A stretch of DNA of 19,612 nucleotides from Pseudomonadota bacterium. Lineage in GTDB: Bacteria; Hydrothermota; 32-111; QNBC01. Of this stretch, positions 6,695 through 16,252 are shown piece after piece. The position numbers were made by a program, and so were the translations under genes. Position 1 is the first letter of the stretch; each line of letters opens with the position of its first letter. The stretch spans positions 1 through 19,612 of the forward strand of contig JAACEC010000012.1 in NCBI GenBank assembly GCA_011682715.1, read 5' to 3'. Below the pieces are notes generated by a model. It saw only the letters and a list, made by a program, of their open reading frames with translations. It was not told where the DNA came from and did not search any database.

Positions 6695-7763
6695 TCAATA
6701 GGTTTTTACTCTTTCTTCATTGTTTAATACCCTTACTACACCGTCTCGTAACGCTTGCATTTCGTCCTCTCCGGGATATACGAGAACCGTTGCGATAAAA
6801 GATACTTTATTCTTTATCTTATCAACAAGTTGTTTGTCATAAGCGAGCCCTCCGGTTAGCACAATTGCATCTACTTCCCCGTTTAGAGCTGCTGCATCCG
6901 CACCTATCTCCTTTGCTATCTGATAAATCATAGCTTTGTAAACTCTCTCTACCTCTTTATTCCCCTCATTTACCATATTTTCCACATCTATCATATTGTT
7001 TGTCCCCAAATAAGCGACAATACCCCCTTTCCCCGTAATACGTTTTTTCATTTCTTCTTTAGAGTATTTCCCGGATAATGCAAGTTCAACCGCCTGCCAC
7101 ACGGGTAAACCGCCTGACTGAACGTTCCGGTGTGAAAGGACCTTCCCCGTTCAATGCATTATTTACATCTACGACTCTACCTCGTTTATGTGCGCCAACC
7201 GAAATTCCTCCCCCCATATGAACTACAATTAAATTTATATCTTCATATCGCTTATTCAACTTTTTAGCTGCTCTTCTTGCCACGGCTTTTTGATTAAGGG
7301 CATGGAAAATACTAATTCTTTTTATATCAGGGATTCCAGAAAATCTTGCAACATCATCCATTTCGTCAACAACAACAGGATCTACGATAAATGCGGGAAT
7401 ATTTAATAGATCCGCTATGGCTTTTGCAATTATTCCACCGAGATTAGATGCATGATCTCCCATTACCCCTTTTTTTAGATCCTCTATCATTATATCGGTA
7501 ACTTTATATGTCCCGCTTGGTATCGGATGCAGTAATCCTCCTCGTCCAACAACAGCTGACAATGAGTCAATTTTGATATTATTTTCCTCCAAAGATTTAA
7601 TAATAAGATCCTTTCTGAATTCATACTGGTCTATTATTTTCTCATATTTTCCTATCTCTTCTGCCGGATGTCTTATGGTTGTCTTAAATATTTCTTTCCT
7701 ACCGTCAAAAACGGCTATTTTTGTTGATGTCGAACCCGGATTTATTACCAATATTCGCTCCAT
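6695..7763 (-). pseudogene. buk: Butyrate kinase, frameshifted by a 4-base duplication
   Basis: This ASKHA-family kinase makes ATP from butyryl phosphate. Part one (7763-7086) has NPGSTSTK at the N-terminus, AVVGRGGLLHPIPSGTY, VHMGGGISVGAH and GEGPFTPERS. It then runs out of frame for ten residues (VRRFTRVAGG) to a stop. Part two (from about 7113 down) resumes with GGLPVWQAVELAL and keeps LTGGLAYD and the normal C-terminus. Removing one TCAG of the tandem TCAGTCAG at 7114-7121 restores RSGGLPVW and a normal product of about 354 residues. No other damage is visible, so the change is recent, a reversible slippage, or a sequence error. AAGGAGG lies 4 bases before the ATG at 7763 and 1 base before one at 7766. 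The ATG overlaps the purB stop (TGATG). Confidence 0.85.
7114..7121 (-). repeat. Tandem TCAG duplication inside butyrate kinase
   Basis: On the minus strand the bases read TCAG twice in a row. Deleting one copy rejoins the two butyrate kinase frames exactly at the family-conserved TPERSGGLPVWQ stretch, so this is the frameshifting event. Confidence 0.85.
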
Positions 7764-9058
7764 CATACCTCCTTAACTCTATTAAATATAAAATCAACAT
7801 ATTTTGTATAATAACCGACATCGAAACATTCTTCTATTTCATTTTCTCCTATCAATTCTTTTATAATAGGATCATTTTTTATCAAATCTTTAAAGTTCCT
7901 CTTCTCTTTCCACGATACCATAGCATTTTCCTGGACAACTTTGTATGCATCTTCTCTTGTTGCTCCCTTTTCAATCAATTTGAGCAAAACTCTTTGAGAA
8001 AATATCACTCCGTTCGTAAGGTTTATATTTTTCCCGATATTATCCTTTCTTATGTAAAGGTATTTTAATATATATTCCATTTTTTTCGTCATATACAAAG
8101 TGAGATGAAATGAGTCTGGTATTATGACTCGTTCCACGGACGAATGACTTATATCCCTCTCGTCCCATAAAGCAACGTTTTCCATTGCTGCTATCGAATT
8201 TGAACGTAATAATCTCGCCATCCCCACCATCCGTTCACTTAATATCGGGTTTCTTTTATGAGGCATTGCCGATGAGCCTTTTTGCCCCTCTTTAAAAGGT
8301 TCCTCAAACTCCCCTATTTCCGTTCTCTGCATGCTTCTTATGTCGACTGCAATCCTTTCGATTGTCGCACCGTAAATAGCAAGAACAGTTAACAGATTTG
8401 CATGCCTATCTCTTGAGATAACCTGAGTTGACACTTCATCCGCTTTTAACCCCAGAAATTCCATTGTGGTATTTTCTACTTCAGGGGACAAGTTTGCATA
8501 ATTGCCTACGGCGCCTGAAATTTTACCAACTGCTATTTCATCCTTTATTCGCTCAATTCTCCTCAAATTTCTTTTGATTTCCGCATAAAAACTGAGCAAT
8601 TTTAGTCCGATTGTTGTAATTTCGGCATGAATACCATGGGTTCTGCCGATTACCGGTAAGTATTTTGTCTCTTCCGCTCTTTTCAGAACGATATCGGAAA
8701 AATTATCAATTTCCTTTATCAGAATATCGAGAGCGTCTTTAATTTGCAGAGCCAAAGCGGTGTCGAGCATATCTGATGATGTCATTCCCATATGTATGAA
8801 TCTTGACGAAGGACCTACTTTTTCTGCAACACTTGTTAAAAAGGAGATAACGTCATGATTTGTCGTTTTCTCTATTTCGTTAATTCTGTCTATATCAAAT
8901 GAGGCATTATCCAATATATTCTTAAGTTGATCATCAGGGATTTTCCCTAATTTGTTCCACGCTTTGCAAACAGCAAGTTCTACCTTTAACCAGTATCCGA
9001 ATCTATTTATATCATCAAATATTTTGCTCATCTCTTCCGTTTTGTATCTATCAATCAC
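7763..9058 (-). CDS. purB: Adenylosuccinate lyase
   Basis: This 431-residue fumarase/aspartase-superfamily enzyme cleaves SAICAR to AICAR and adenylosuccinate to AMP, both releasing fumarate, in purine synthesis. The superfamily signature GSSAMPHKRNPI is at 261-272. Other conserved stretches are GMTSSDMLDTA (about 91-101) and THGIHAE (140-146, with the catalytic-region histidine). The start is taken as GTG at 9058. It gives the typical N-terminus (V/M)IDRYKTEEM and is preceded by GGAGGG (9063-9068). The frame stays open upstream to 9130, but that extension (MMKIILRVFMKI..) is unlike the family. The gene overlaps the end of the phospholipase D-like gene by 8 bases and the butyrate kinase start by 1 base, so translation is probably coupled. 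Confidence 0.95.
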   Translation of the reverse strand: MIDRYKTEEMSKIFDDINRFGYWLKVELAVCKAWNKLGKIPDDQLKNILDNASFDIDRINEIEKTTNHDVISFLTSVAEKVGPSSRFIHMGMTSSDMLDTALALQIKDALDILIKEIDNFSDIVLKRAEETKYLPVIGRTHGIHAEITTIGLKLLSFYAEIKRNLRRIERIKDEIAVGKISGAVGNYANLSPEVENTTMEFLGLKADEVSTQVISRDRHANLLTVLAIYGATIERIAVDIRSMQRTEIGEFEEPFKEGQKGSSAMPHKRNPILSERMVGMARLLRSNSIAAMENVALWDERDISHSSVERVIIPDSFHLTLYMTKKMEYILKYLYIRKDNIGKNINLTNGVIFSQRVLLKLIEKGATREDAYKVVQENAMVSWKEKRNFKDLIKNDPIIKELIGENEIEECFDVGYYTKYVDFIFNRVKEV

Positions 9059-9632
9059 TGCTCCCTCCATAACTTGACCAAAGGTTTTCAAAATAATTTT
9101 CATAAATACTCGCAATATTATTTTCATCAATCATAATAGAAGTTTCATTGTTGTACTCTATTGCCGAAGTGCTCCAGTTGGTGGATCCGATTACAACAGT
9201 TCTCCCGTCAACTATTATTAATTTCGAATGTGTCGTGATTGCATCACTATCGAAAATCACCTTTACCCCACCATTTTCAAGGTAGGTTTTTGCAGTGCTG
9301 TTATAATTGTTTAGGGAGTAACTGTCATCTGAATGTTCAAGTATTACTTTAACTTCTATGCCAGCTTGGGCTTTATTAATCAAATCTCTCTTTAATAGCT
9401 CTATTTTACTTAGAGAATCACTACTGTTTGTCATTTCATACATAATAATATGAATATAGTTATGCGAGCCCATTAATAAAGTATCCACATTGTAGAAATA
9501 ATCCCTGTTATTAACGGTTAAATAGGTAAAAGAACTTGGATTTTGCGGCTTAATCCCCCCACCGATTTCACAACCTAAAAGAAATATGAGAATAAGCGGA
9601 AACAGCCTACTTATGCGCATCTTTCCAATCAT
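9051..9632 (-). CDS. Phospholipase D-like nuclease, lipoprotein
   Basis: This is a 193-residue protein with a lipoprotein signal: a hydrophobic stretch, then LIFLLGC with the lipidated cysteine at 21, so it should sit on the periplasmic or outer side. It has one HKD motif, H135-S-K137-L-I-I-V-D142, followed by GSTNWSTSAIEYNNE, the standard PLD active-site strand. A single HKD copy and short length match the Nuc/EDTA-resistant nuclease group, which dimerises to build the active site. Substrate could be DNA, RNA or phospholipid. The ATG at 9632 is 7 bases after AAGG. It overlaps the transaldolase end by 26 bases, and its own end contains the purB ribosome site. Confidence 0.88.
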   Translation of the reverse strand: MIGKMRISRLFPLILIFLLGCEIGGGIKPQNPSSFTYLTVNNRDYFYNVDTLLMGSHNYIHIIMYEMTNSSDSLSKIELLKRDLINKAQAGIEVKVILEHSDDSYSLNNYNSTAKTYLENGGVKVIFDSDAITTHSKLIIVDGRTVVIGSTNWSTSAIEYNNETSIMIDENNIASIYENYFENLWSSYGGSSD

Positions 9633-10263
9633 TGTCGAACCTTACAATCCCCTGATCCGTTAAGCAATGGTTGAACAGTTTATTCAATATTTTATAGGGA
9701 ATTGTCGCAATATGTGCCCCCATAAGAGCCGATTCCTTCACATGTTTAGGATGTCTGACCGAGGCTACGATCACTTCGGTTTTAAAATTGTAATTTTCGA
9801 AAATCGTAAGAATCTCACCTACCAAATTCATTCCGTCATTACCTATGTCGTCTAATCTTCCCACAAAAGGGCTAACATAAGTGGCACCTGCTTTTGCGGC
9901 CAGTAATGCCTGATTTGCGGAAAACACAAGCGTAACATTGGTATCGATTTCTTCCTTTTTTAACCTTCTAACAGCTTTCATTCCGTCAAATGTCATGGGT
10001 ATTTTAATAACTATTTGAGGAGCGATTTCTTTCAATTTCTTTGCCTCTTTGACCATTCCGTCGAGATCCTTGCTGACAACCTCTGCACTTATGGGACCGG
10101 AAACCAATTTGGTGATCTTTTTTAGAATAAGATTGCTGTCCAATCCGGTTCTCTTTATCTCCTTTGCCATTAATGATGGATTTGTAGTAATTCCGTCAAT
10201 TAAATTGGCTTCGGATGCATTTTTAATCTCATCGACATTAGCAGTATCAAGAAATATTTTCAT
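9607..10263 (-). CDS. Small transaldolase / fructose-6-phosphate aldolase family
   Basis: This 218-residue TIM-barrel enzyme belongs to the short (TalC/FSA-type) transaldolases. The N-terminus MKIFLDTANVDEI, the loop GITTNPSLMAKE, the Schiff-base lysine K87 in IVIKIPMT, NVTLVFSANQALLAAKAGATYVSPFVGRLDDIG, and VIVASVRHPKHV are all family features. The usual role is transfer of a dihydroxyacetone unit between sugar phosphates in the non-oxidative pentose phosphate pathway. Some members act as fructose-6-phosphate aldolases, and sequence alone does not decide. GGGAGG lies 4 bases before the ATG at 10263, within the last codons of ecfT, whose stop is one base away. An in-frame ATG at 10275 is less likely. 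Confidence 0.93.
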   Translation of the reverse strand: MKIFLDTANVDEIKNASEANLIDGITTNPSLMAKEIKRTGLDSNLILKKITKLVSGPISAEVVSKDLDGMVKEAKKLKEIAPQIVIKIPMTFDGMKAVRRLKKEEIDTNVTLVFSANQALLAAKAGATYVSPFVGRLDDIGNDGMNLVGEILTIFENYNFKTEVIVASVRHPKHVKESALMGAHIATIPYKILNKLFNHCLTDQGIVRFDNDWKDAHK

Positions 10264-10264
10264 A

Positions 10265-11056
10265 TTACCTCCCAATAAACCTATCCGCTAAAAATAACAC
10301 AAAAATCAATAAATTACCAGTAAAAAAATACACAAAATCTACCTTCTTTATTTTCTTTGTTTCCACAACGATCTCGTGAGGATTCACAAACCTGCTTTCC
10401 ATTACATTTGCTATCTCGTCAGCCCTCTTGAACAGGGAATAAATCAGAGGGATCAATACTGTGGATAATGACTTGATTCTCTCAGTAAGATTACCTTCGA
10501 ATTTTGCCCCTCTCAATTTTTGAGCTGTAATTATTCTTCGCGTCTCTTCGGAAATTATGGGAACGAATCGTAACGTCAGACTGAACATAAATGATGTTTC
10601 CCCTACGGGGAATTTAAACAGAGAAAACGGCTTTAAAAGGACCACAATGGCATTTTCAAGCTCTTCGGGCGACGTTACCATTGCGAAAATACCTGCAAAA
10701 AACATTATCACAATTATCCTTAAACCGTAATATGTGCCCGTTAACAACCCCTCATACGTTCCGTTCAGACTGTAAAATGTAAAAATAACTTTCCCGGGTA
10801 CCATAAAAAAGTTGAAAAACACTGTAAAAAGCAGTAGCCATATAAAATATCTTATTGAGTAGAATAGTTTTTTTACGGGTAGTTTCAGAAACATTCCGGC
10901 TGTTGAAACCAAAAACAGAATTATTAAGTATGTATAGATATGTTTTATAAACAAAATGATTATAAATATAATAAAAAACAGCAATATTTTCAGGGTCGGG
11001 TTCATTTTATGAATTACACTTGTTCCTTCTACATAATTACCGAAAGCAAAATCCAT
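10265..11056 (-). CDS. Energy-coupling factor transporter transmembrane protein EcfT
   Basis: This 263-residue membrane protein is the T component of an ECF-type vitamin or metal importer. It has several hydrophobic segments (about 22-60, 68-88, 108-128, 243-258). The N-terminal NYVEGTSVIHKMNPTLKI is typical. The two coupling-helix motifs that contact the ATPases appear as AQKLRGAKF (LRG at 181-183) and MESRF (ESR at 220-222), which match and vary the usual A-R-G triplets. No ATPase (EcfA) or substrate-binding S component lies in the window, so it presumably works with subunits encoded elsewhere. Its ATG is one base past the tamB stop, and its end carries the transaldolase ribosome site. Confidence 0.88.
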   Translation of the reverse strand: MDFAFGNYVEGTSVIHKMNPTLKILLFFIIFIIILFIKHIYTYLIILFLVSTAGMFLKLPVKKLFYSIRYFIWLLLFTVFFNFFMVPGKVIFTFYSLNGTYEGLLTGTYYGLRIIVIMFFAGIFAMVTSPEELENAIVVLLKPFSLFKFPVGETSFMFSLTLRFVPIISEETRRIITAQKLRGAKFEGNLTERIKSLSTVLIPLIYSLFKRADEIANVMESRFVNPHEIVVETKKIKKVDFVYFFTGNLLIFVLFLADRFIGR

Positions 11057-11057
11057 A

Positions 11058-14000
11058 TCAATACCTGTAGATTAAACCTACTCCGAAATTAAATTTACCT
11101 GTGTAATCTCTCTCACCAAATAGATTTACACCGTTTTTAAAATAGTAATCGATTTTGAACTCATCCTGACTCTGTGAGAATATGTCATGCGAATAACTTA
11201 CGAAAAAGTTACTTGCAAGATACTTCCCGACATTAATCCTTGCATATTTATTTTGAGATAAAAGACTCGTTTCAATATCAAATATGTCGATTCCAAGCTT
11301 CTTTTGTATGTTATTTATAATCTTTGTCCTAATGTAATAGTTTAATATTTTTTCAGATATTTTCGCTCCTACGACATCGAGTTTCGTAAGTTCGTCAGGA
11401 GTTAAATTTATATTTAATAGTGACAAAATCGATATAACGGATTTGGGTGGCGTTGAATACAGAGAGATCTTAGGCTTCTTTGCACGACCGGTAGCATCAA
11501 GGTGAATGGTAATATTTTCTTTTTCGTAATGGCCGTTTTCTCTGTTCATATGTGATATCTTCGTTTCCGAACGAATAGAGATCGAAGGATTAAAATCACT
11601 TGTGTTGATAAATTGTATTGTTCCCTCCTTTATGTTAAATGCTCTATCAAAGTAGTAGTAAAATCCCCTTCTTGTGGAAACAGTACCGTTGATAAAAACG
11701 TTTTTGCCGTAATTTCTCAAATTTATATTACCTCCGATTTCAACCTCCATGTCTTCATTCCGAAACCATACATTGTTCCCTGTTGTAATGGATACATTAT
11801 AATTTGTTGTAAAATTACTTTTTTTTTCTCCTCCGCTTGAAGCAAAAACCGGGGGATCCCTAAAAGAAATATTCACATCCGTGTTATAAATCTTTAAATT
11901 CGAATTTATATCCAACAATTTATTATTCCCGTTGATATAGGCTGTCCCGCTCATCATACCGTTCAATAAATCATAGTACTTGATGTCGAAATCATTGACT
12001 TCCGCATTTAATTTATAGTATTTCAAGGCTCCGTCAGCATAAGCCACTACCCCGTTACCCTTAAAATACCCGTAATTCTTTGTCCCTGCGAGTATGTTCG
12101 ATACTATAATTCTATTATCTCTTCCCATGACATTGAATATCATTTTCTGAATATTTATGCCGTAATCCGGAATTTTAAAAGATACATTATCGGCGTTCCC
12201 CGTAAAATTAAAGTTCGGATTTTTAACCGTGCCGCTAACAATACCATTTATATTCATAAAACCGGAGTAAATCTCTATAAAATTATTATTAGGAATTAAA
12301 TTGAAGGGGATATCATTTAATGAAAACTGCAGTTTGCCGTAGGAAATCGATGCAAAGTCAACGGACCCTTTCAACCACGAATAATTTTTCTCTATGTAAA
12401 AGTGAAGGTCATTGAGAATGATTTTAGATCTGGTATAATTAAAATTGCATGCGAATTTCGTGAATGGTATTTTATTAAATCTCAGAGAATCCGAAGAAAG
12501 TTCTACTGCTATTTCAGGGGATTTCAATTGCCCTCCAAAATGCATACCGATATCGGTTATACCGCTAATGTCATAATCCGGAATCACGTTTTTCATAGTA
12601 ACCAAATCTAATTGATTAACCATTAACGAACCCTTCAACGCATTGTGAATTACAGCTAAGTTCCCTTTAATTTCCCCCCCCGTTAATATGTTGATATCAA
12701 TACCGTTTACCGTAACGGAATCCCCCGAATAAATCATTTTCCATTTATTATCTGCAAAGAATTCAGAATCAAATATCTTTCCTGACAAACTGTCTATGTG
12801 TATAACTCCTCTGTTTGCACTTTGTATCAATACATCACAGAGAAAATCAAGTTTGCCAAAATTCGATTTTATACTCCCGTCAATGTAAAAACTATTTTTG
12901 ATCGACTTCCCATCTATATTGAATATATCTATATTATTACCGCTAAGAGCAATATTTGTCCCGTTAATATGTAAATTACCATGCGGTTGTTTTAATAATG
13001 AGTTTATATCCGCTTTTATACTTATAAAATCTACTCCGTATCTTTTATATTTAAGTCTATTCAATCTTAAACCAGATATAATACTTGGATTTTTTACATT
13101 TCCTTCGATACTAAATGCTCCATTGATGTCCCCTTTAACGGAATCGCCCAGAAGATACGCTATATTTTTCAAATTGAAATTATTAAACTTAAAAATAAAA
13201 TCTACATAATTTTTACTTTGTAAGAAATAACCTTTGGACATCAAATGAAGAATGCTGTCCTGTACAAAAAATGTATCAATTTTTAAACTGTCACGAGATA
13301 TCGACATGGATAATCCATACGTTTCCGGGAATTTATCAGATTTAAAACTACCGGAAAGATATGTTGTTTTCTCAGCATCCTTATATCTTATCTTTAAATT
13401 CAATCTGTTATTTACATTAGGACTCTTTGGATAAATGTCCGATAAAAATAGTGAATCCGAATGAATTTTACAGAAAAACTCAGGGTTGTTGAATGCAAAA
13501 TAACCATTAGCGATTATTTTGCTGTGTTTGTAATATCCAACCGTATTATAGAATGACAATGTATCGTTTGCAATTAAAAAACCGCCTTTTATACCGGTGA
13601 ATTCGTATAAATCATAATCCGTGTAATTGGAAACGACATTTCCTTCGATTTTGTATTTCCACTCATAAACCCTGCCTTTTAAATCAAAAGAACATTTCCC
13701 TTGCAATGGAATCGGCGAGGGAATAAAGTAATTGACAAAGGATAAATCTCCTCCGCCTTTCGTCGTAAAATCGAATAATGAGCTGTTCAAATCTACCGTT
13801 CCTGCAAAATTCAAATTAACTTTATTCGATTTTAAAACAACATCTGTAATTCTCATTTTCGATTTACTTATTTCCAATTTCCCTTTATTAGCTTTAACTT
13901 GTAAAGATCCGCTACTTACCTCAAATTTCTTCAAATTTAATAACAAATTATCCTTTTCAACTTTTAGATTTACCGATATATTAACATTATCGTATTTCTT

Positions 14001-14501
14001 TTTAAAACTGTTAACGGTAAGGCTCAATTTACCGTCTTTTATCTCCATTTTATTTATTAAAATATCCACTACGCTTTTAAAACCCGGATTATCTTTGATT
14101 GTATCTTTTTTACCATTGTTTTCTTTTGTGAATAAATTTATTATATTTAAATTTCTACCCTCCATAAATAGCTTCATATCGGGGCGAATAAATTTAATAT
14201 TCCTTATAAACATCCTTCTAAAGAGAATTGATTTAGCCCAATTTATGCTAATCTCTACAGAAGGGACAGAAAGTATCTCTCCGCTTTTTCTATAAACAGA
14301 TATATTTTTAACAACTATATCCCCGTTATATTTGATAAATACTTCTCCGCTTTTTAAATTGCCATTAATAATTGATGTGGTCATCTTTCGCATTCTTTTA
14401 TCGATCTCTTTGCTGAATCGGTTACCCAAGTTAATTATAAATATACTGAGAGCAAAAATCAAAATCAGGAACAGAATATAAAATCTAATGTATTTCTTCA
14501 T
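11058..14501 (-). CDS. tamB: TamB-like translocation/assembly or lipid-transport protein (DUF490)
   Basis: This is a 1147-residue protein with a single N-terminal membrane anchor (about 5-25, FYILFLILIFALSIFIINL) and then a long beta-strand-rich periplasmic body of AsmA/TamB type. The C-terminal third matches the TamB (DUF490) domain: NNVWFRNEDMEVEIGG, GTVSTRRGFYYYFDRAFNI, GTIQFINTSDFNPSISI, the helix LNINLTPDELTKLDVVGAKI, and a final barrel-like stretch ending FNFGVGLIYRY. Such proteins span the periplasm as a greasy groove and work with TamA/BamA or move phospholipids to the outer membrane. The ATG overlaps the stop of the BamA-like gene by one base (TGATG). A run of eight G lies inside the gene (12674-12681). 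Confidence 0.92.
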   Translation of the reverse strand: MKKYIRFYILFLILIFALSIFIINLGNRFSKEIDKRMRKMTTSIINGNLKSGEVFIKYNGDIVVKNISVYRKSGEILSVPSVEISINWAKSILFRRMFIRNIKFIRPDMKLFMEGRNLNIINLFTKENNGKKDTIKDNPGFKSVVDILINKMEIKDGKLSLTVNSFKKKYDNVNISVNLKVEKDNLLLNLKKFEVSSGSLQVKANKGKLEISKSKMRITDVVLKSNKVNLNFAGTVDLNSSLFDFTTKGGGDLSFVNYFIPSPIPLQGKCSFDLKGRVYEWKYKIEGNVVSNYTDYDLYEFTGIKGGFLIANDTLSFYNTVGYYKHSKIIANGYFAFNNPEFFCKIHSDSLFLSDIYPKSPNVNNRLNLKIRYKDAEKTTYLSGSFKSDKFPETYGLSMSISRDSLKIDTFFVQDSILHLMSKGYFLQSKNYVDFIFKFNNFNLKNIAYLLGDSVKGDINGAFSIEGNVKNPSIISGLRLNRLKYKRYGVDFISIKADINSLLKQPHGNLHINGTNIALSGNNIDIFNIDGKSIKNSFYIDGSIKSNFGKLDFLCDVLIQSANRGVIHIDSLSGKIFDSEFFADNKWKMIYSGDSVTVNGIDINILTGGEIKGNLAVIHNALKGSLMVNQLDLVTMKNVIPDYDISGITDIGMHFGGQLKSPEIAVELSSDSLRFNKIPFTKFACNFNYTRSKIILNDLHFYIEKNYSWLKGSVDFASISYGKLQFSLNDIPFNLIPNNNFIEIYSGFMNINGIVSGTVKNPNFNFTGNADNVSFKIPDYGINIQKMIFNVMGRDNRIIVSNILAGTKNYGYFKGNGVVAYADGALKYYKLNAEVNDFDIKYYDLLNGMMSGTAYINGNNKLLDINSNLKIYNTDVNISFRDPPVFASSGGEKKSNFTTNYNVSITTGNNVWFRNEDMEVEIGGNINLRNYGKNVFINGTVSTRRGFYYYFDRAFNIKEGTIQFINTSDFNPSISIRSETKISHMNRENGHYEKENITIHLDATGRAKKPKISLYSTPPKSVISILSLLNINLTPDELTKLDVVGAKISEKILNYYIRTKIINNIQKKLGIDIFDIETSLLSQNKYARINVGKYLASNFFVSYSHDIFSQSQDEFKIDYYFKNGVNLFGERDYTGKFNFGVGLIYRY
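12674..12681 (-). repeat. G8 homopolymer tract in tamB
   Basis: Eight consecutive C on the plus strand encode Gly-Gly as GGG GGG G.. within ILTGGEIKG. A gain or loss of one base would truncate TamB, so the tract could act as a slippage site. Confidence 0.5.
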
Positions 14502-16252
14502 CAGTATATCGTCCCTATTGCAAGATATACTCTACCCCATCTACTCGAACCGTCAAAGGGGTACGCCCAATCAAGTCTAATGGGACCGATGGGGGTAATA
14601 TAACGTAAACCGATACCGGTGTCTGTCTTATAATTTGTAAACGCTATAAATGATTTTATAGTATCGTTTAAAGTACCAAGATCGAAAAATATTGAAATCG
14701 AAAAATTTCGGAAAGGAGGTGATGTTACCTCAAGATTCGAACACGCGAGGTTCAGTCCTCCGTAATTGTTATAATTATCAACTACACCAAGGGAATTTTC
14801 CTTATATCCCCTCATATTGTAAGCTCCGCCCAACTTGTACTTCTGATCGAAAGAGATATTTGCTGCGTTCGTATTATTGAAGGGTACTATGATACCAAGT
14901 TGACTTTTTACCGAAAATATGGTGTTTTTCAAAGTCTTTATAGCTGAAAAGGAAAGATATCCTTTGTAAAAATTGTTACTTCCTCGTAAAATCCCACCGG
15001 AATACTGTAATTTGTAATAATACCTGAATCCGGCTGTGGGAAAAATAAAATTATCAGTATAATCCCTGTTTATATCGGTAAAAGCACTGTTTGTGTATGA
15101 TACGATCAGCGGTTTTTTCACCCTGTCTATTATGGAATCATACACCGAATTTTGAATATTTGCATTAATCGAAATAAAATTGTTATTTAACCACTGTTTC
15201 CCCAATGAAACTTCAAGATATCTCGTTTTTTCAATATAATCGCAGTAATTTTTATTGTAATAATCGGTACTTATCTTAAAAGATAACTCACGAAAAATGT
15301 AGGGGTTTAAATAGTATCCTTTTACACGGTAAAGGTATCCCGAATGATAACTGTACGCAAGTTTTCCGTTAAATTTTATCCAGTTATTGAGATTAAAAAG
15401 GTTGTTGAATCCCCATTCAGCGTTAATTGCCATTATATCGGGTGTTTCATAACTAAGTCCGGCAAATACCCAATGAGTCTTTGTCGGGACCAAATAAAAT
15501 ATAACACTTACGCTGTCCTTTTTTTCCTGAATACCTTCTATTGAAAAATGAACATCACTGAATAAACCGGTTCCGAATACCCTGCTCTGAGATTCTATAA
15601 GTTTACCGTACGAACATGGTTCTCCCTTCTTTACCTTCATTTCTCGCATTATCGTATTTTTGTTTATTTTTCCCGAATTTTTAAGTTCAATCGATTTTAT
15701 ATATACCTTCGACCCTTCATCTATTAGAACTTTCAACCCTATGGACGCTTTGCTAATAACGTTTATTTTCGTGAATACGTTCGCATAGAGGTATCCCAAA
15801 TCGGAATAGTATTTACCCACATTTAATTCTCCGCTCTTGATTTTATTAATATTAGCAGGGAAATTCGGTTTTATTTTCATAAGATTAATGATTTTCTTAT
15901 CATTTACAATGTTATTACCTTCAATATCGACTTCGCTTATCTTGTAAAGTTCCCTTTCTTTTATATTAAAGACAATAATATTCTTCCCCTTTTCCTTTAC
16001 GAGTTCATATTTGATTTCAACATCGAAATACCCGTTATTTTTGTAAAATTGGGATATCTGTTTCTTGAACTTTTCGAGATTTTCAAAATTGTAGCTGATC
16101 TTTTTATCATATTTTATCGCATTGTACAACTGTTTTTTCGATATGTTTTTATTCCCTTCGAAATCTATTTTATCCACTCTATTTATTGCCATTACCATAT
16201 GGGGTAATATCATCAGAAGGAGAAACAGGGAGATGTTAATATATTTTTTCAA
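14501..16252 (-). CDS. BamA/TamA-type outer-membrane assembly protein (Omp85 family)
   Basis: This is a 583-residue protein with a signal peptide (residues 1-22, ending HMVMA), three POTRA domains (about 23-98, 99-178, 180-256; each begins with a VDKIDFEGN or ISEVDIEGN-like strand), then a 16-strand-type beta-barrel (about 260-583). The barrel carries the lid-loop motif GGAYNMRGY (R481-G482-Y483). It ends in aromatic-rich strands, and the last residue is tyrosine rather than the usual phenylalanine. BamA has five POTRAs in E. coli and TamA has three, so three POTRAs plus the adjacent tamB favour a TamA-like role. In lineages with one Omp85, though, it may be the only BamA. The start is TTG at 16252 with GAGGAG six bases before, inside the spoIID-like gene (17-base overlap). 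Confidence 0.93.
   Translation of the reverse strand: MKKYINISLFLLLMILPHMVMAINRVDKIDFEGNKNISKKQLYNAIKYDKKISYNFENLEKFKKQISQFYKNNGYFDVEIKYELVKEKGKNIIVFNIKERELYKISEVDIEGNNIVNDKKIINLMKIKPNFPANINKIKSGELNVGKYYSDLGYLYANVFTKINVISKASIGLKVLIDEGSKVYIKSIELKNSGKINKNTIMREMKVKKGEPCSYGKLIESQSRVFGTGLFSDVHFSIEGIQEKKDSVSVIFYLVPTKTHWVFAGLSYETPDIMAINAEWGFNNLFNLNNWIKFNGKLAYSYHSGYLYRVKGYYLNPYIFRELSFKISTDYYNKNYCDYIEKTRYLEVSLGKQWLNNNFISINANIQNSVYDSIIDRVKKPLIVSYTNSAFTDINRDYTDNFIFPTAGFRYYYKLQYSGGILRGSNNFYKGYLSFSAIKTLKNTIFSVKSQLGIIVPFNNTNAANISFDQKYKLGGAYNMRGYKENSLGVVDNYNNYGGLNLACSNLEVTSPPFRNFSISIFFDLGTLNDTIKSFIAFTNYKTDTGIGLRYITPIGPIRLDWAYPFDGSSRWGRVYLAIGTIY

Noticed and set aside
6695..7102. A separate 135-residue gene beginning with GTG
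   Set aside because: It is the C-terminal part of butyrate kinase displaced by the 4-base duplication, and has no own ribosome site.
7086..7130. Programmed ribosomal frameshift in butyrate kinase
   Set aside because: A +1 slip would rescue the frame, but there is no recognisable slippery site or structure, the family does not use one, and a simple duplication explains it.
9059..9130. N-terminal extension of adenylosuccinate lyase
   Set aside because: The extension lies within the end of the phospholipase D-like gene and does not resemble PurB; GTG at 9058 has a good ribosome site.
13732..14295. 187-residue plus-strand open frame opposite tamB
   Set aside because: It has no ribosome site and low-complexity L/S/F/I content typical of the reverse of a K/N/I-rich gene; the minus strand codes for TamB throughout.
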